13,160 bases of DNA from a candidate division WWE3 bacterium RIFCSPLOWO2_12_FULL_36_10 (lineage in GTDB: Bacteria; Patescibacteriota; WWE3; UBA101185; UBA10185), in the NCBI GenBank assembly GCA_001772985.1, contig MEVN01000006.1, forward strand, positions 2,240 to 15,399, read 5' to 3'. Shown piece after piece: positions 12,376-13,160 of the stretch. Below the pieces are notes generated by a model. It ran no database searches. It was not told where the DNA came from and saw only the letters and a program-made list of their open reading frames with translations. The translations under genes were made by a program, and so were the position numbers. Numbering within the stretch: position 1 is the first letter of the stretch; every line of letters starts with the position of its first letter.

Positions 12376-12450
12376 TGGTGCGCCCGAAGGGAATCGAACC
12401 CCCATTTTATCCTTAGGACGGATCTGCTCTATCCATTGAGCTACGGGCGC
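12376..12450 (-). tRNA. tRNA-Arg (anticodon CCT)
   Basis: The minus strand gives acceptor GCGCCCG/CGGGCGC, D arm GCTC/GAGC, anticodon loop GTCCTAA (anticodon CCT, reading AGG), a T arm with the TTCGATT loop, discriminator A and encoded CCA; 75 nt. The outermost anticodon-stem pair (G27/A43) is mismatched. A TGATAGAAT extended -10 (about 12465-12473) upstream on the minus strand is its likely promoter. Confidence 0.94.
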
Positions 12451-12498
12451 ATAAGACTAAAGTGATTCTATCATGAAACGGTCGAGCACTTAAATCGT

Positions 12499-12528
12499 TT
12501 GAAATTAAACATTTATAAATGATATACT
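12499..12528 (+). promoter_or_regulatory. Promoter upstream of the cysteine-rich frame and tRNA-Ser
   Basis: TTGAAA (12499-12504), 18 bp, TATACT (12523-12528). Transcription from about 12535 would cover the small cysteine-rich frame and then tRNA-Ser; no nearer promoter for the tRNA is evident. Confidence 0.5.
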
Positions 12529-12538
12529 GGACTAGTGA

Positions 12539-12718
12539 TTGAGAGGTACAGCAGAAATCCAAAAAAATGAAGGAAGAGTTTTTTGTAGTATAGTATGTTA
12601 CGGCGTCTCCTGTAGAAAAGAAATTCCATGTGTAATTTGCGGAAAGCTAATTTGTCCGAATTGTCATTTCGAAGAGCATTATTTAGAAAAAAGTTGGCTA
12701 AGATTATTGATAAATTAG
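12539..12718 (+). CDS. Possible small cysteine-rich zinc-binding protein (TTG start)
   Basis: From TTG at 12539 a frame of 59 codons reaches TAG at 12716-12718, whose last base is the first base of tRNA-Ser. The product has seven Cys: CSIVC (16-20), Cys25, then CVICGKLICPNCHFEEH (31-47) with two CxxC knuckles five residues apart and two His, a typical zinc-ribbon or RING-like pattern, ending in an amphipathic SWLRLLIN tail. TTG is 10 nt after a -10 box, so translation would be leaderless; there is no ribosome site and in-frame stops lie just upstream. The dense, regular CxxC pattern makes coding plausible. It could instead be the remnant of a larger gene. Confidence 0.45.
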   Translation: MRGTAEIQKNEGRVFCSIVCYGVSCRKEIPCVICGKLICPNCHFEEHYLEKSWLRLLIN

Positions 12719-12803
12719 GAGGGTTGGCAGAACGGCTATTGCGCAGGTCTTGAAAACCTGTGGGCGAAAGCCCTTAGAGGTTCGAGTCCTCTACCCTCCG
12801 CCA
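12718..12803 (+). tRNA. tRNA-Ser (anticodon TGA)
   Basis: Class II cloverleaf: acceptor GGAGGGT/ACCCTCC, anticodon stem CAGGT/ACCTG with loop CTTGAAA (anticodon TGA, reading TCA), long variable arm GGGC-GAAA-GCCC, T arm AGAGG-TTCGAGT-CCTCT, discriminator G and encoded CCA; 86 nt. Confidence 0.96.
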
Positions 12804-12823
12804 AAATTGAATTAACACGGTTC

Positions 12824-13073
12824 TTAAGCGAATTTTAAATCTTGTATTCTTCCAAAATGTTTCAAATTTAGAGTATAAAGAGACAAATCGTACTCCAAAC
12901 AACTAGCAGCGACAAGTAAATCATTATCCGCAAGAGGAAAGCCTTTCTTGTTAAGAGTGAGTTTTAAATTGGTATATATACCACAATCCATACAAAACTT
13001 CCGCATAAACTACGGGATTTATAAAGTAATTTGTTTCCTTCAAGCTCACTTTTCCTTTTATAACCTCAATAAT
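12824..13073 (-). pseudogene. Degraded VapC-like PIN toxin
   Basis: Two PIN fragments lie in different frames. Frame A (13073-12951) encodes IIEVIKGKVSLKETNYFINP, then VVYAEVLYGL, the block with the catalytic Glu. Frame B (12980-12824) encodes NKKGFPLADNDLLVAASCLE and then LYTLNLKHFGRIQDLKF, the C-terminal block with the Asp pair and the TxNxxHF end. Only about 25 residues separate the Glu from LADNDL, against about 50 in intact toxins, so there is a deletion as well as a frameshift. The N-terminal LDTS block is absent; a hairpin repeat (13076-13101) stands where it should be. No antitoxin is adjacent. Confidence 0.75.
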
Positions 13074-13076
13074 GAA

Positions 13077-13101
13077 CAACCGGCAGCTTACGCAGCCGGT
13101 A
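13077..13101. repeat. Hairpin repeat with AGCTTACGCA loop, second copy
   Basis: ACCGGC and GCCGGT enclose AGCTTACGCA, the same centre as at 10013-10036 with a different but still paired stem. It abuts the broken 5' end of the degraded PIN gene. Confidence 0.6.
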
Positions 13102-13103
13102 TC

Positions 13104-13160
13104 CTAGGCTAGTTCAAGCTTCGCTTGCCCAAAATCCTCTTTACCTTGTTCTTCAATATA
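13104..13160 (-). CDS. C-terminal end of an unknown protein (runs off window)
   Basis: The minus strand from the window edge reads YIEEQGKEDFGQAKLELA and stops at TAG 13106-13104. It is too short to identify. The last codons include a small palindrome (CAAGC-gaa-GCTTG, 13115-13127), so part of the tail may come from a repeat. Coding is possible but not proven. Confidence 0.3.
   Translation of the reverse strand, partial: YIEEQGKEDFGQAKLELA

Noticed and set aside
1..13160. Alternative genetic code (UGA read as Gly, as in some CPR groups)
   Set aside because: TGA ends the HTH gene where a new promoter begins at once, and no recognised gene contains an in-frame TGA.

Overview
The window looks like a piece of a small, AT-rich bacterial chromosome, most likely from the Patescibacteria (CPR), perhaps a Microgenomates-like lineage. 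This is an inference from gene content and style: a sortase/PEGA/MreB/TagA-type envelope cluster next to GT5 and GH57 sugar-polymer enzymes, very tight spacing, many short proteins of unknown function, AbrB/PIN toxin-antitoxin pairs, and many short palindromic repeats. The genetic code appears standard: genes end in TAA, TAG and TGA, and I saw no in-frame TGA inside a gene.

Region 1 (1-2111, minus strand) is carbohydrate polymer metabolism: the 5' end of a GH57-type glycosidase (1-208) and a complete GT5 glycogen/starch-synthase-like enzyme (396-1958). Both have nearly identical extended -10 boxes directly before their start codons, which suggests leaderless mRNAs. Between them lie a long hairpin whose G:U pairs place it in the glgA transcript, and a cluster of GATCGGA-type repeats.

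Region 2 (2112-2338, minus) has no protein gene. It has a strong promoter, a structured stretch of about 190 nt and an intrinsic terminator: a candidate small RNA or an attenuated leader for glgA.

Region 3 (2347-7027, minus) holds a MerR/excisionase-type DNA-binding protein with its own promoter, then (upstream in transcription) a four-gene cluster: sortase, membrane-anchored PEGA/beta-propeller protein, MreB, and a TagA/WecG glycosyltransferase. The gaps are 18, 1 and 5 nt. Together these fit envelope building: cytoskeleton, wall or surface polymer glycosylation, and covalent attachment of surface proteins.

Region 4 (7028-8044, plus) is a self-contained unit of two unknown genes with extended -10 promoter, strong Shine-Dalgarno sites and an intrinsic terminator. 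A similar unit lies at 10877-11485, with a perfect consensus promoter, one unknown gene and a second reading frame that has no start codon. Leaders of the two units share an almost identical ribosome-binding sequence.

Region 5 (8062-9870) is the clearest event in the window: an AbrB/PIN toxin-antitoxin pair whose toxin gene is split by a 1,085-bp IS256-type (IS1249-like, zinc-binding variant) element. The element has 24-bp perfect inverted ends and an 8-bp target duplication (CAATTTGT). Removing the element and one copy of the duplication restores an in-frame 129-residue PIN toxin. The transposase itself seems damaged, with a TAG stop inside its zinc ribbon.

Region 6 (9871-13160) mixes tRNA-Pro(CGG), tRNA-Arg(CCT) and tRNA-Ser(TGA), all with encoded CCA, with hairpin repeats, an unknown helical protein, an intact AbrB/PIN pair, a 166-bp element bounded by 23-bp inverted repeats, a small cysteine-rich frame, and a decayed PIN toxin. 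The window therefore holds one intact, one transposon-broken and one degraded PIN toxin, typical of a tRNA-rich accessory region with turnover of addiction modules.
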